The notes under the pieces: model-generated | Told to the model about the DNA's origin: nothing | Databases searched by the model: none | Seen by the model: the letters and a program-made list of their open reading frames with translations, nothing else | Source of the DNA: Cinclus cinclus | Taxonomy: Eukaryota; Chordata; Aves; Passeriformes; Cinclidae | Length of the DNA stretch: 64,000 nucleotides | Reading direction: 5' to 3' | Assembly (NCBI RefSeq): GCF_963662255.1 | Contig: NC_085047.1 | Location: 51,272,006-51,336,005, forward strand | Translations under genes and position numbers: made by a program | In this document: piece by piece, positions 51,956 through 64,000 of the stretch | How the letters are laid out: each line of letters starts with the position of its first letter | Numbering within the stretch: position 1 is the stretch's first letter

Positions 51956-53753
51956 GCTGGAATATGCTGGAGCATCACCTGGGATCCCTCTTGCTAAGAT
52001 CAGGGGTATTGTGGGCAGGAGGTGCAGCTGTGCCTTCTGCAGCCTGTGAGATGTTCTCAGGGGCGAGGATGCTGGCTGTGGGCCTGGCAAGACATGGTAC
52101 TGTCGCTCCCCAGCCTGCAGGGATTCACACCCACAAAGAGAGAACAAACAGGACCCAACAGAGACAGCAAATCTTCTCTTCCCTCCATGAAAATAGTGGA
52201 AAGGCCTCTGGAAAATGGGGCTTTCAAGAGAGGCCTCAGATTTTGCATAGAGTGATTGGGGTTTTATACCCTACCTCTGCCCTGCAGCAGGCAGGGTTGC
52301 TTAATTCACCTCGAAGTTGAGGTCACAGATATTTTTTTGTAAGTGGAGCTGAACAAGTGGAGTGCAGACACACCATGTAGCTGTATTGTCATGCTCTGCG
52401 TGCAGCTGGCACAGCACAGCTTCACCTCTAGGTATTATTGCAATTAAAATGATGAAATAGCAGCAGCACAGGCATCCTCAACAATGATGTTTGTGTTTAG
52501 GCATGTCAGACTATGCTGATACTGATATCCTGATCCTATATTGGCATCACAGCTCTCACGGAGTTTTGCAATGTTTTAAATCCTAACCCCTACCAAATTC
52601 CAACAAATACAGACACAGTCCTCCTTCCTGATACTGCTCTCTTGATACAACAAGGGGCAGAACATCCTTATCTTTCCTTCCCAGCCTGAGCTGCCTGCAG
52701 GTGCTGTTGCTATGCTTTGGTGCAGAGCATTTCAAAGGCAGAAATTACACAGGAGGGAGTTCTCAGCAGAGTTTACAGAATGTTTCAGGGCACTTTAATC
52801 ATATGTTATTTCTGTTCCCATTAGGTTAATTGATTTGCAGCGCTGCTCAGCCCAAAACTAGACTCTGCTCCAGCCGCCCATAAAAACTTTAGAAAGTGTT
52901 TAAAGATCATGAATGTTTGTGTTGCCTTTAATTATTTGCCTTTTCAGTTGCCTGAAATTTTTCTTTTGAGACACATGTTCTTAGTTTACATCAAGGTTAG
53001 GATCCTACCTTGCACAAAAGATAAATCCACATTTGTTTCCAATAATTAGAATTAGGTGGGACTAAATTCTGCAGGTTAATAAAGATAGGTATAAAGACAT
53101 GAGCACAAGTGTAAGGATGTAAGAGTGTAAAGATATATATCAGGGTATAAAGATACAGATTGGAATCTTCAAAGTTTCAGCTTAAGACAATGACAGGCTA
53201 TATCCAAATTAGTTTCTTTTTTTTTTTCTTTGGCTTAACTCCAAAATATTAGAGTCAGTCACAATTGTTTTTTTACAGCCAGTCTTTAAATGCCCCGTTT
53301 AAAATATACTTAGTTCATCTATTTGTGTCATTGCAATAACATGCCAGGGAAGGAGCTCTTAGCTCTTTATTCACAGAGGGACAAAGAGAAAGCACATCAA
53401 TTTCTGCTTCTCTGTGATATGAAAACTGTTGAAAAAAGTGGGGTTTTTTTATGTCTAGATATGCTACTCAGGTTGCTGTAATTTCAGGACATAATGCAGT
53501 GGTACTAAAGCATCTGGGGTTCGAATGTTGAAAAAGCCAGTTGTGGCTGTAAAGGTTTTGGGATCAACAGAGATTGGGATCCCTCTAATTTTTCTGGATA
53601 GGGCCAGAGAGCCTGTGGTCTGGGTTGCTCGGTGGTGCACCCCCCTACAGCCCTGCACATTCCTCTTACATATGTGATCCCAAATGATGTGCCTGCCTTT
53701 GACATATGAATACAATAGGGCTTTTTTTTCTGAGAACCCACAACCAGCAATTT

Positions 53754-53843
53754 AATTAAGGTAATTTAATTTGTCTTCAAAACAATGCTCTATGCATTAA
53801 TTAAAGTAACTTAATTTGTCTTCAAAACAGAGTATTATTCATT
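53754..53843 (+). repeat. 45-bp diverged tandem duplication
   Basis: Unit one (53754-53798) and unit two (53799-53843) both begin AATTAA, share the block TTAATTTGTCTTCAAAACA and end in ATT. They are the same length with scattered substitutions, so this is an older two-copy duplication without indels affecting total length. Confidence 0.8.
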
Positions 53844-55387
53844 TACCCTAAGGCATGAGACACATAGCACAAAGGGCAAAAAACATCAGAGGTACATGAC
53901 TCTTACTCATACCCTCATCTTTTGCCTTGACAGCTTTTGTGCTTTCTCATTTTCAGCTTCAAGGAGCATTTGTGTTGTATTAGCACCAGTCTGTTTTTAC
54001 AGCACTTTCCTTTGCCCTTAACTCCCTTCCTTTCACACATTGCTTCTGGACAGCTTCTCTCAGGTGACTCAAAGGCCCCAGTTTTGCAAAGCTTTTGTGA
54101 GTGTAGAGTGTGACACTTCTCAGTCCTGAAAAAACAGAGATATTAGCAGTGTTGTGACCAAGGTGTTATCTTTTAGGTCCACAGACCTCCTTGACTTTGT
54201 GGACTCTTTTGTATGTGCTCAGCTTCTCTTCACCTGCTTGATCATTTTCATAACCCTTCTTGACTGACTGCACAACAAACATCCTCATCTCACAAATGCA
54301 CATGTGGAAGCAGAATGTTCATTTAAAAAAAAAAAATCAGGCACATTTTTCCAGTTTCCTAGTGGAACTACTGTTCCAAAATAACAGCATTTTATCAGCC
54401 ACAAAATGCTACAGAGTACAAAATAGTTATAAAAGGCAAGGTTTTATAAAACTTTAGGTTTTGATAATTTAAAAAAACAATTATTAAAAAAGTTAATTAA
54501 GCTGCTGTAAGTATTTTGTAAGGTAAACCTTGTACACATACAGACAGAATTTAGTAAGTTATTTTTGATTAATGGAGTGCTGTTGTTGAGTACATGCCCA
54601 CATAGCACAAAAATATCTGATATGTAATTATAAAAATTACTTCAAAAGGAACTATTTTAGCTACAGTTCAGCAGAGTCTTAGCTTCATCTAATCCCCACT
54701 TCAGTGGTAGATATGAACGCACTTCATTCTAGGAACTTGGGAAACACCAAGGAAGAACAGGCCTGTTCTTTGCTAGGGTGTTTATTTCTTGGTGATACTG
54801 AATGTTTAGAGTTGTGTGTGTTGCTGGAAGTCCTCACAGCAAGGAGCATTTGTAATGAACTCCTTAAAATCTGAACATACCATGTTCTGTTTGTCCTTTG
54901 AAGTAACTAGAAAACCAGCCTCATCCCAGAGCCTATGTGGAGTCATCCCCTTCAGACCCTTTTGTAGCTTTGGCATTTCCAACTAGCTCAGATGAATAGC
55001 TATTGGTTAAAAAAAAAACAAAAAAAAACCCAGAATTCAGTTCTTTAACTGCATCAAAAGAGGTATAAACTGAATATTTCTGACCCGCGATATCAGTCAG
55101 ATCTGGGTCTCCCATTTGAAACAAGGCCAGCTGATGCCTTTGGGATGAATCTCAGGAGGTAGGACAGGGCCTGCAGAGAGCCACACAAAACCTCTCCTCT
55201 CTGCAGTCCAGGAGCTCTGGACTGTCCTAGCGTGCAGAACAGGGAAATCACAACGGTCACAAGGAAGCCCCACCTATAATACAAAATAATCTCATTAGTC
55301 TCTCCAGGAAAAAGACCTGGGAGTTATTTTGCTGGGTAGGTGACCATGGGAACAGTGTGGTTATCATCACACAACAGAGACGGAAAC

Positions 55388-55439
55388 CAGAACTTTCTCC
55401 AGGAATGGGGAAGCAGAACTTTCTCCAGGAATGGGGAAG
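55388..55439 (+). repeat. perfect 26-bp tandem duplication
   Basis: The 26-base unit starting CAGAACTTTCTCCAGG at 55388 repeats exactly at 55414. Identity between the copies suggests a recent event, and the copy number may vary between individuals. The word CTTCCAGGAG just after may be a partial third copy. Confidence 0.9.
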
Positions 55440-57998
55440 CAACTTCCAGGAGTATCACAGGGAGCAGCACTTTCACAGCAAGAAACCAAGCTTCCTAAAA
55501 TAACATCACCACTGCAGAACACCGCAAACATGTTAATTATCAAGGAAAACCTAAAATCTTTCTGAGCAGGAGGTAAGAAAATAAAGAGTAACACATATGT
55601 CTGCTTTCTTGAGATAGATGTCAAAAGGTTAGACAAGGTATGAAGGCACGTGGCTGGATTTAGCTTCAACCTTGCATAGACTGGAAACACAAAGCTGAAG
55701 TTCATGGAATAGAAGTGAGATTGCTCAGTTTAATCTTTGTTTTTAGAAGAAGCTGGAGGTGAAAGCACAACTGAGAGCTGGCAGGACCATCCTTCTGCTA
55801 GCAACATGCACAACTGCAGTAACTCTTCTTTTATCTCCTCAGCCAGCCTGGCAGGGATGGCAGCTGCCTGTATTGAACCACATTCCAACCCTGGTCACAC
55901 TGGAATGAATCCAGGGTCATGTCATTGACTTCAATGAAGTTATTCTCTATTCATGCTTGCTAGCTGAGAATCTGGGCCCATTCTATCTGGGCAGCAATAT
56001 CTAATAGAGCAAATACTGCCAAATTAAGAGAACAAGAAGAACCAAACTGTGTGACGTGAAGAAGAAACATTTTACATTATAAGGATTAAAAAGCCATTTA
56101 GTTTAAGGACTTTATCAGCATTTAAAGGACAGTTGGCTGAAATGCATTTCTATATACTCCTAGATTTTCTCTTAAGCCTCATTTGCTATTTTAGAAAGTG
56201 TACAAATCAATACAAAATGTATTGATTTTAATATTATTGAAATAAAAATGCTGCAAGTTGTTCAACACAGAACACTAATTCATTATACATTTATGAGCAG
56301 GACTCTTCTGTTAAGGATTTCCTCCACAACAACTAAGAAGGCCTCTCTGGCCAAAGTATGTTGAGTTTCATTATTTTCTCTGTGGGAGCACTATTCTCTT
56401 AGTGCCAAATTCAGTTTTGGGAAAAATGCTGTGTTTTTCTCTGCTGGGTAAACCCAGGTTGTCCCTGCTGTACTGATCAACAAAAGATAGAGAAAAAGAA
56501 TCAAGGTAAGAGACATTTATTATCACTGTATTATTTCCAATAAGTTCAGATTAATTCTCAGCAGGGCTTCATGATACAGGACATCTGACTTTAGAGAAGC
56601 CAGTGATAACAAAAACTCTGCAACCAATGATAAAAGAGCAGCAAAAAGTTATAGGTTTGCTTCAGCAGCTCATTTGTTAAAGAAATACTGACATTTACTT
56701 TTTAGCAGGCGATGGTCTCAGTTGCCTCACCGCCCGCCCATTGTACGAAGTTGGTATCATCCCATGTTATGTGCTCTGACTAATGCAGCAGAAATGCACT
56801 TGTATGCCCACACCTCATCTGGATGTTGTTTGTGTTGCTGCATGATCTGGAGGCACCCAGATGGGGAATGAGTGGTGACAGATCCACCAGGGATGGGGTT
56901 TCTGCTGTACCTACTTAGCAGAAACATGCCACTTACCCACAATTTTCACTTAACCTTTGGATTTCACCTGGACTCACCAGAACATAAATTTATATTCTGA
57001 TGCAACACCCTTGCCAAGAAAGAAAAACATGAAGAAGATAAGAAAAACATGCATGCTTACTAAAGAAAATGTGTATTAAATCAAGAAAGGTGATAGGTTG
57101 TTTTGGGTAGCTAGAAAGAGCTGAGGGAACAATCCAGACAGAATTTAAGACAACTATTTTTTTTCTTTTTTTTTTTAGAACATCTATCTCAGCTTGCACT
57201 AACATCAAAGTGAATCAAGAAAAGTTGTAGCATATAGCTCTTTTCACACAAGATTGTATATAAAATAACACCCTAGGATGACAGGGGTCATTTTAGACTG
57301 CCCTGGACAGTTCCCATAAGGAAGTGAAAATATCACAAACCTGGAGCGGCAAACTGCCTGCTCAGGTCTGGAGTCCTGGTCTGGGTATCAATTCCTAGAG
57401 CTCTCCCACAGAAATTAATTTCATTTTTCCTATGCAAGAAAGAGCAAGTTATTAATGTTTCAGCTACAGAAATGATCCTCCTGTGCTAGTGCGATGTATC
57501 CATTTGAATTAATTCTGTAAATCTGCATCACAATGGACAATATTGTCTTAAACTAATTTCCTGCCATCATCATTAATTGCCCATCTTTCTAACACCTGGT
57601 ACCAATGGATTTTTCATCCAGCAAGTGCAGTGCCACACAATGGTGACAGCAGGGTTTTACCTAATCCCTCTCCATACACCAGCAAACATCAAATGTGCCT
57701 GTAACAAAGACCAGCCGGACATTTGCTGATAACTCCCAGGAGAGTCTCCCTCAGTACAACTGGTCCTGCTCAAACAGATTTTCCACTGGGAAATATGATT
57801 TGAAATAATTTCCAACTAGACTAATTGCACTCACTTGAAAAGAACATCCTTCTCTTCCTCAGTGTACACATATATTAGTCCGGCCGTAAATACAGCTAGC
57901 ACTTTGTGAAGTTTTCCAAAGCAATAATTATTTCATTTTAGGAGAATTCACAACGGCTTGCTCGATAATGAAGTTTATGCAGATATATATATTTCATT

Positions 57999-58027
57999 GC
58001 ACACACACACACATACGTGCACACACA
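57999..58027 (+). repeat. (CA)n microsatellite
   Basis: Alternating C and A units are interrupted once by TACGTG. The array is short and is preceded by a TA-rich stretch. Confidence 0.85.
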
Positions 58028-58229
58028 AAATAAAAATAATTTTAAAATGGAGGAATTTTAAACTGCTTTTAAATTCCACTCACAGTTTTGAAGTTCAAGC
58101 ATAAAACTTCTTGCCTTGCATCTGTAGCTCCAAGCTGTCTGTAAAGATAACACAGTCCATCAGATATCCTGGTTTTGTTTTCTTGCATAAAAATATCATC
58201 TGTCACAGGCACAGGAGCTGACTTCAAGG

Positions 58230-59130
58230 ACCAGCCCCTTCAGCGGAGCACACCAATCGGGAGACCTCGGGAGCACATGTGGAATGCTGCTGCGCTCCGG
58301 TCACGGCCACGGGAGCATCTGCTCTGCGGGACACAGCACCTCAGTGCCACTGCTCCTGGGGACACCAGAGCCCGAGCCCTGTCGTGCCTTGCCCCTGCTG
58401 GCGTTATCCTTTAATGTTTTAATAAAAATAGTCTCATTTACCATTGTCTTTAATGCTTCTTGACTTTTTCTCCTAGTTGCTATTCTAGCCCCATTTAGAG
58501 CTATATATTTCAAACTTTATCCCTGGAAAACCGTGCCTGAGGAAAAGTCCTGGGCATTGAAAGCCCCTCGTATCAGGGGGGCTGGCAGTACTCCTGACCC
58601 TTTGGGTGAGCCTCACCTGGGTTTTTGTCCCTTTGCTGATGGCGCAGGGCCGTGTGCCCAGAGGCTCCCTGCTCCTCCTGCCTCTGCCACAGCTGCCCGG
58701 TTGCTCTGGGGAAGCTCCCCGCACGCAGCTTTGCTCTTTGCCCGTCAGCCAGAGGGATCATTTTCTTCCCGCATCTGTTTAACTTGGTGACACTTAAAGG
58801 CGAACCGCTTAGAAGTCGTATTTAGGGACACAGAGCCACAGCTTCCCCGCTCGCAGCGCGGCCGGCCCTGGCGCAGAGCCGGGCCGGGAGCAGTGCGTGT
58901 GTGCGGGCTGGGAGCGCGCAGCGCTCGGAGCCAAAGCTCGCAGCACCGTGCGGAGGTGAGCGTGGCGAGCTCACATCTGTGCATCTGCCGGCGCTCCTGC
59001 GAGGACAAGTCACGACATGCTGGGAAGGGAAACCAGGAAACACACGGTGCAAAAGCCGTGCCTTTTCCAGCTGAAGGGAGAGACCTAAAGACCTTCCCAC
59101 CTCGCGCCTCTCCTAGTGCCAGCGCTGGCT
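58230..59130. promoter_or_regulatory. CpG island, probable promoter
   Basis: GC content and CpG density rise sharply against an AT-rich background. I count about 19 CpGs between 58841 and 58980. A CCAAT box in a good NF-Y context (ACCAATCGG) lies at 58252-58260. The core includes GCGCGGCCGGCC-type sequence. No TATA box is evident, as is usual for CpG-island promoters. No coding exon was recognised nearby, so a first exon would be untranslated or the transcript non-coding. Direction is uncertain; the splice donor at 58955 favours the plus strand. It is the only strong promoter candidate in the window. Confidence 0.6.
58951..58960 (+). other. candidate splice donor in the CpG island
   Basis: The plus strand reads CGGAG|GTGAG, with the GT at 58956-58957, close to the consensus donor. 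It would end an untranslated first exon lying within the CpG-rich core. No matching downstream coding exon is recognised in the remaining 5 kb. Confidence 0.35.
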
Positions 59131-60070
59131 TTATGAACTCAGAGGAGCAAATTTATTTGGATCTATAGATAGCCTGACTTTGCGTTCAGGGTGCGGGTTA
59201 AAGTGGACTGGCTGTGATAAATACTGCTCTCTCTAGTCTGCGAATAACTTGCCAGTTTAATTAAATTAATTTTGCTTCTAATTTCTAGTTTAGTAATTCA
59301 CTAAAAGGGTTATTTTGCAATGTTTTCCGATGCTGGATTAACCAGGCTGGCTAAAAACCTAGACAAAGCTCCGTTTTTCATCCTGAGAAGCCGCTGGTTC
59401 CTCAGAGGAAAAATTCCCACAGAATGTCACTGACACAGGACGGACTTCGGTCAGTGAAATCCCGCCGGATTCAGGGTGGGATTTCCCATTTCCAGAGGCT
59501 AAGGCCAGCACGCCCCAAGCAGGAAATAACTCTGTTAGCAAGAGCCAAGAACCTTGGTGGAAGTGCTTGCTTTCATCGGCCGCCGGTGGGGCGGAGAGGA
59601 GCCAGCAGGGACAGTCTCTGGCGTCTGGAAGGTCTTGTGCAAAGCTGCAACAAGGAGCAAATTCCAGTTCCCAATTCCCAGCCGGGAACATTTTGTTCAG
59701 AGGTTTCCGAGCTGGGAGCAGATGGGATAAGGCTGGCCGGAGGTTTTCCTGCCTGATCCTGGTTCCACACCCAGGGCTGGGCAGAGGGGTGGAGCTGGGT
59801 CAGCCTGCCTGGCCCTACCTGGAGCTGGGGCAAACCTTCACCCTCTTCTGCTGATGAAGAAGATGCATTGTCTGGCAGCACTTCGGAAGGAGAGGCGGAG
59901 GAAAAATGTTGAGCCTTGTAAAACGGAAAATTTCCACTGTGTCTGGGACCCTGCCGGGGTGATGCAGGGGAACCCGAGCAGACCTTGTACAGCCAGGGCA
60001 GAGACCTGTTCACAGGCTCACCGGCTTCCCACAGGCTTTCAAAGGGTCTTGCTTCAGTTTTCATAGTTTG
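59131..60070. promoter_or_regulatory. GC-rich shoulder of the CpG island
   Basis: GC is elevated again at about 59.38-60.07 kb, with a GC box (GGGGCGGAG, 59588-59596) of the kind bound by Sp1-family factors. Overlapping open frames occur on both strands, up to 163 codons, as expected where GC is high. Their residue make-up (Pro, Ser and Gly rich with no motif) does not support a protein. It may be an exon of a non-coding RNA or a second promoter. Confidence 0.35.
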
Positions 60071-63000
60071 GTCCTACACGAGATCAAACCTCCCAAAGAG
60101 ACAGTTTTGGCCCATCCAGACCCGTGCCCACGGGGCAGTGACAAGTGGGACAGTGAATCTGCACTGGCACTGGTGGGAGAGCTGCCTGAGCCCTCTGCCT
60201 GTGGCTACCTGCTGTGGCTGCAGAGGGGGTGACACAGGTGGCCCAAATCTGCATTGGGCCTGGAAAACTCAGCCTGATAGATGGTGTTCAATGTGCAGCC
60301 TAGTCAGGCTCTGAAACCTAAGCATGTACATACATAAATGGTTGAGATTTGACAAGTCACCTTACCACAGTAGTGAGAGATGGACAGTCCTGACATTTCT
60401 CTCAGCCTATTTACTTTTCAGCACTTTCTTCAGCTGTATTGCATCTCACCGAACTGTCCTTTTTCTTTACTCACAGCATGTATTTTTTTTTTGCTCTCCT
60501 TTTAGTTCTGATTATCTCTGACTCTGTCCTACCAAATCCTCATATTTACAGGTATTTACAGCCTGCAAATATTTGTCGGTTTATCACATTGCCTCTGAGA
60601 CACCATTTCACCAAGGTCTATGTATATTTTTCCTCACGAATCAGTTCCTCCAGACCCCCTATTTTTTGCTGCTCTTTCCTGTAGACTTTGCAGGCTTTGT
60701 TTGGTTTTAAAAGACAGTGGAGGGAGGTTTAATTCTCTTTTCATTAAAGAAGGGCAATAGCTGGATGAAATTAAACACATATTAAGGAGAGTTTTAGGCA
60801 AACTTGTATGTGAGATGCCCAGTTCTAAACTTCATACTTGTTCCCTCTTATTTGTTACATTTGTTTGGATCACTAGTTTTTATGCTGCAAACCTTGGCAT
60901 CCCCTTTTGTCAAAGACACTAATACATAATTCACTGTCCTAGGTAAATTCATTGACTCACATGAAGCCCCCTGGACAGGCAGGTAAGTGTGTGGGCAAAC
61001 AGTTGTGCCATTGCAGTCTCAGGATGAGACCTTCAATGGTACATAGGAATCCAGTTCGCACTATTGCCAGAAAGGTGGAGTCTTCTGCAGCTGAAATGCA
61101 GAGCCCAGGAGGAGCTTCAGCCCTGCCTGAAAGACCAGCCACAGGCAGCTACTGGGTCAGTAGTCACTGAGAATATCACACTGGTACCTGTCTCTGTCTC
61201 TATATCTCCCCTGCGTCACCCCAAGGCCAAAGTGCAAACAGGCATCTGAGTAAAGAGAAATCTGTTGCAACATCGTGTGAACACAACAAGTCTCCCCAAC
61301 CTTTGACACCAGACGCTGTGTGGTTGCCTTTGGCACAAATTGTACTTTGCTAAAGATCTCACTGGAATCTCACTATGCTTACTAAGACTTAGTGGGAGCT
61401 GAAGGGAAAAAAAAAATTTCCAGAGAGTTTAAGTAAGGTTTGATTATTCATAGGAGCAGCAGGGGAATGGTAAAATTCTCCTGGATATGTTGTGAGCCTC
61501 TGGCATTGCACCAGACTGCTATTTTCCAACCACTTTTTTTTTTTTTTTGGAAGCCCTTAAATCCAGACTTTAACTTTAGATAAATGAAATTCTGCATAGA
61601 TGATGAAGAACTAGAGGATAACTCAGGGCTGCCCTCCATCTGGTGTATTTTGGGTACTTTAAGAAATTTTGACTCCTTACAGATCCTGAAAATACAGTTA
61701 AATCATGCTCCTTTTGTATAACTCTCTCAACCAGCAGCTATGCCCTGTGGACTTTGTCTGCAATGCAGCAGCCAGAGAGAAGAAGGTCTGTAATTTTAGT
61801 TTAGGTATATTTGGGCTTATTTTCATTCACATGAGCTACAGCAAGCTGTAGCAGGGCTACAGATGCCACTTCAGCTGCAGTGTGTCCATTAAGGCTGATT
61901 TACTACTCAAAAGCAAACAAAAACAACCTAAACCCCAACAAGATAAAGGCAACTAAATAAGTGTTTAACAACAATATCTACTTGTCTTTGCAATAGTTTC
62001 CATGTTCTTGTGGTTTAGGCCTGTTTTATGGTCCTTTTAATTTCATGAAATGTGTGGCATGCTGTCAGTATTTTTTCAGCTCTTGAAATAACTGATAAGC
62101 AATGTTTTGTCAAAAATCTCATAGCAAGGGTTTTTAAATAATACCTGAATTGAATTCAGTCCTATCATGTTGCCCTAGAACGATTTCTTAAGTGTGTGAA
62201 AATGGGGAAAAACAAATTCTTATCTAAAATTCTTCATGACTTTCACCAAGAAAAGGCAAGAATGCCTTCCAGCTGGCCTGATTAACAGCTAATATGTCAT
62301 ATAATGACATCAGCATAACGAATGTATTTCATTTCCCCCTAGATAGTTTCAGCTAGTAGCTAGAAGTATCACCCAGGTCATAAATTAATTTAAAAAAGTA
62401 AATATAATTAACTGCTGAACTGCATTTCCGTCCCAGAAATTAAGGTCAAAGTTCTGGTTTAGAAGACTTTTTTCCAATAAAGCTAGCTGTTTTCAGTTGC
62501 ATAAAACCATCACTTTGAGGATTAATCCAAATATTCTAGACTGAACTTCTGAGGGAAACTGTTTCTATGAATCAGCTCAACCAGCTTCCCTCAACAACAG
62601 AGCACTTGTAACTGTGATAGCACTGTCCACTTTTCATTAATATGCAGCTATCAGTGTGGTGAGTCACACTACAAAGCATTTAACAACTGTTCTCTTAAAT
62701 ACCATGCACCATCTGGTAACTGAATCAAAAGGCTGTTACGTGCCAGTTTTACTTTGGGATAGAAAAGTCTGTTTTAAATTAACACCAATAATCTCAGGGT
62801 GCACACATATTACAAAAAAATAGTATAGAAACATGTCATCCCACCAATTCCCCAAAAGTACAGCTGAGAATGAAAAAAAAATTTATTCAGTGGGAAATTT
62901 TGACATTATACTGTTTGTTCTCATTGCAAGTCAGAATTACAGGACTTAAAATTTTCATTATTCATGTCAAAAGACACCAATCTATTTTTTTTCCAATATA

Positions 63001-64000
63001 TTCTTGAAGAGGATATCTACATTAGCTTTCTCACTAAATTATATTGTAATGAAGTGTTCTGACATGCCCAAAATACAAAAAAAAAAAAAAAAAGGTTTTC
63101 TTCTGAATTTGCTGGAGTGACATAAAATACTTCGCTTCATCACAGCTCAGTTTGAGATTTCCACTTGGTGACAACATCATCTCATCTTCCAGGAATGCTG
63201 GCTCCTGCCATCATCCCATCACTCATGCTGGACTCTGATTAGGTCACACAAGAAGGCCTGGAAGTCCCCTGATGCAGCTCACTCAATGACAAAGCATGGG
63301 ACACTTAACAAGAGGAAGCTTTGGACATTATCACTGCTTTGGCAAACACTGCACAGTCAGAATTCAATTTCTATAAAACTCAGATAACTCAGACTGCTGA
63401 GGTTTATTGTCCTGTCATAGAAGTTAAGGGCATTTTGGTTGGACAGGGTTTAAATGCTTATAAGATGCATTAATTAGTTTAATGAAATGTGCTTCTCAGA
63501 ACATACTTCTCCCCTGATACCAATGAATTTTTCAGTTTCCATTTTTCAGAAGTAAACCAATTATTATCTAACCCCTTTCACTGAAGCTGCCTGCAGTCAA
63601 TTATAGAGTGTGAACTTAAACTGGCTGCACTCCAGAGGTTATAGTGGGAGGGAAGGAACTGTGGAGGTGATGGAGGAACTGAACGTGACTTGAATATCCC
63701 ATGGGGAGCTGGAGGTGAAGATGTATTATAGTGTATGGGCCCAAAGGTGTAGACATGTAAGAGGTAAGCAGGAACTAATCAACATTTAGAGTATAAAAAA
63801 AAATCCTACCAAATGATGTATATCTCCTTTTCTCAATGAATGTTAGAAAAAAACTATTCAGAGGTTTCCCTGGGCACAGTTTCAGAACAGGGGATGCAAA
63901 CTCCCAGGGGAGGGAAACTTATATCTGTCCCACTCTGGAGTAACTGTGCCCCTCAAAGACCAAGTGTTGCCTTCTAAATGCAAGCAGAAAACTCTACCTT
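60071..64000. other. AT-rich gene-free region
   Basis: No gene was recognised. It has a T15 run near 61534, an A17 run at 63077-63093 and ordinary AT-rich sequence. A weak CR1-like phrase near 63410-63450 lacks the octamer and is not called. Confidence 0.6.

Larger units (their letters stand above)
51956..58200. other. gene-free region upstream of the CpG-rich tract
   Basis: No gene was recognised. Notable items are a 45-bp tandem duplication (53754-53843), a 26-bp tandem duplication (55388-55439), an imperfect repeat of GTATAAAGA-like words (53095-53160), several A or T runs and a CA repeat at 57999-58027. Two segments (52.79-53.06 and 57.48-57.98 kb) are repeat-free with many TAAT words and could be conserved non-coding DNA. 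Confidence 0.5.

Noticed and set aside
53514..53528. GGTTCGAAT word resembling a tRNA B box
   Set aside because: There is no complementary T-stem, no A box upstream and no acceptor stem.
59573..60064. 163-codon minus-strand open frame
   Set aside because: High GC lowers stop frequency, frames are open on both strands, and the translation is Pro/Ser/Gly-rich without motifs.
63405..63460. CR1-like phrase TCATAGAAGTTAAGGG followed by GGTTGGACAGG
   Set aside because: The match is too short and imperfect, and no extended CR1 similarity follows.

Overview
This 64 kb window looks like bird nuclear DNA. It is AT-rich, and almost every recognisable repeat is a CR1 LINE fragment ending in the CR1 octamer (ATTCTRTG or close variants). 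No SINEs, bacterial-type operons or dense genes are visible. CR1 also occurs in crocodilians and turtles, so 'bird' is an inference from the CR1 types and their dominance. Only one well-supported protein-coding piece is present; the rest is intronic or intergenic.

Layout. 1-7.1 kb is AT-rich non-coding DNA with a (TA)n microsatellite. 7.13-8.57 kb holds two CR1 pieces in opposite orientation that meet at nearly the same point of the CR1 polymerase ORF, possibly one insertion with an inverted 5' part. 12.89-13.65 kb (minus strand) is a 254-codon open exon followed by an in-phase splice donor; it encodes an acidic, low-complexity protein I do not recognise. 16.0-16.3 kb and about 33.06-33.27 kb carry older minus-strand CR1 tails. 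33.93-34.89 kb is a nearly 1 kb TCCA/GGAT tetranucleotide array with higher-order structure. 43.76-44.06 kb and 51.83-51.96 kb carry plus-strand CR1 tails. 58.2-60.1 kb is the only CpG-rich, GC-rich tract, with a CCAAT box, a GC box and a candidate plus-strand splice donor; it is the most likely promoter here.

How the parts may relate. The minus-strand exon appears to be a first coding exon, because an in-frame stop lies just upstream of its ATG and candidate splice acceptors lie further upstream. Its promoter should therefore lie at higher coordinates. The CpG island about 45 kb away is one candidate, but it could equally start a plus-strand transcript leaving the window. Most other open frames are short, lie in repeats, or have no protein-like character; I treat them as chance.
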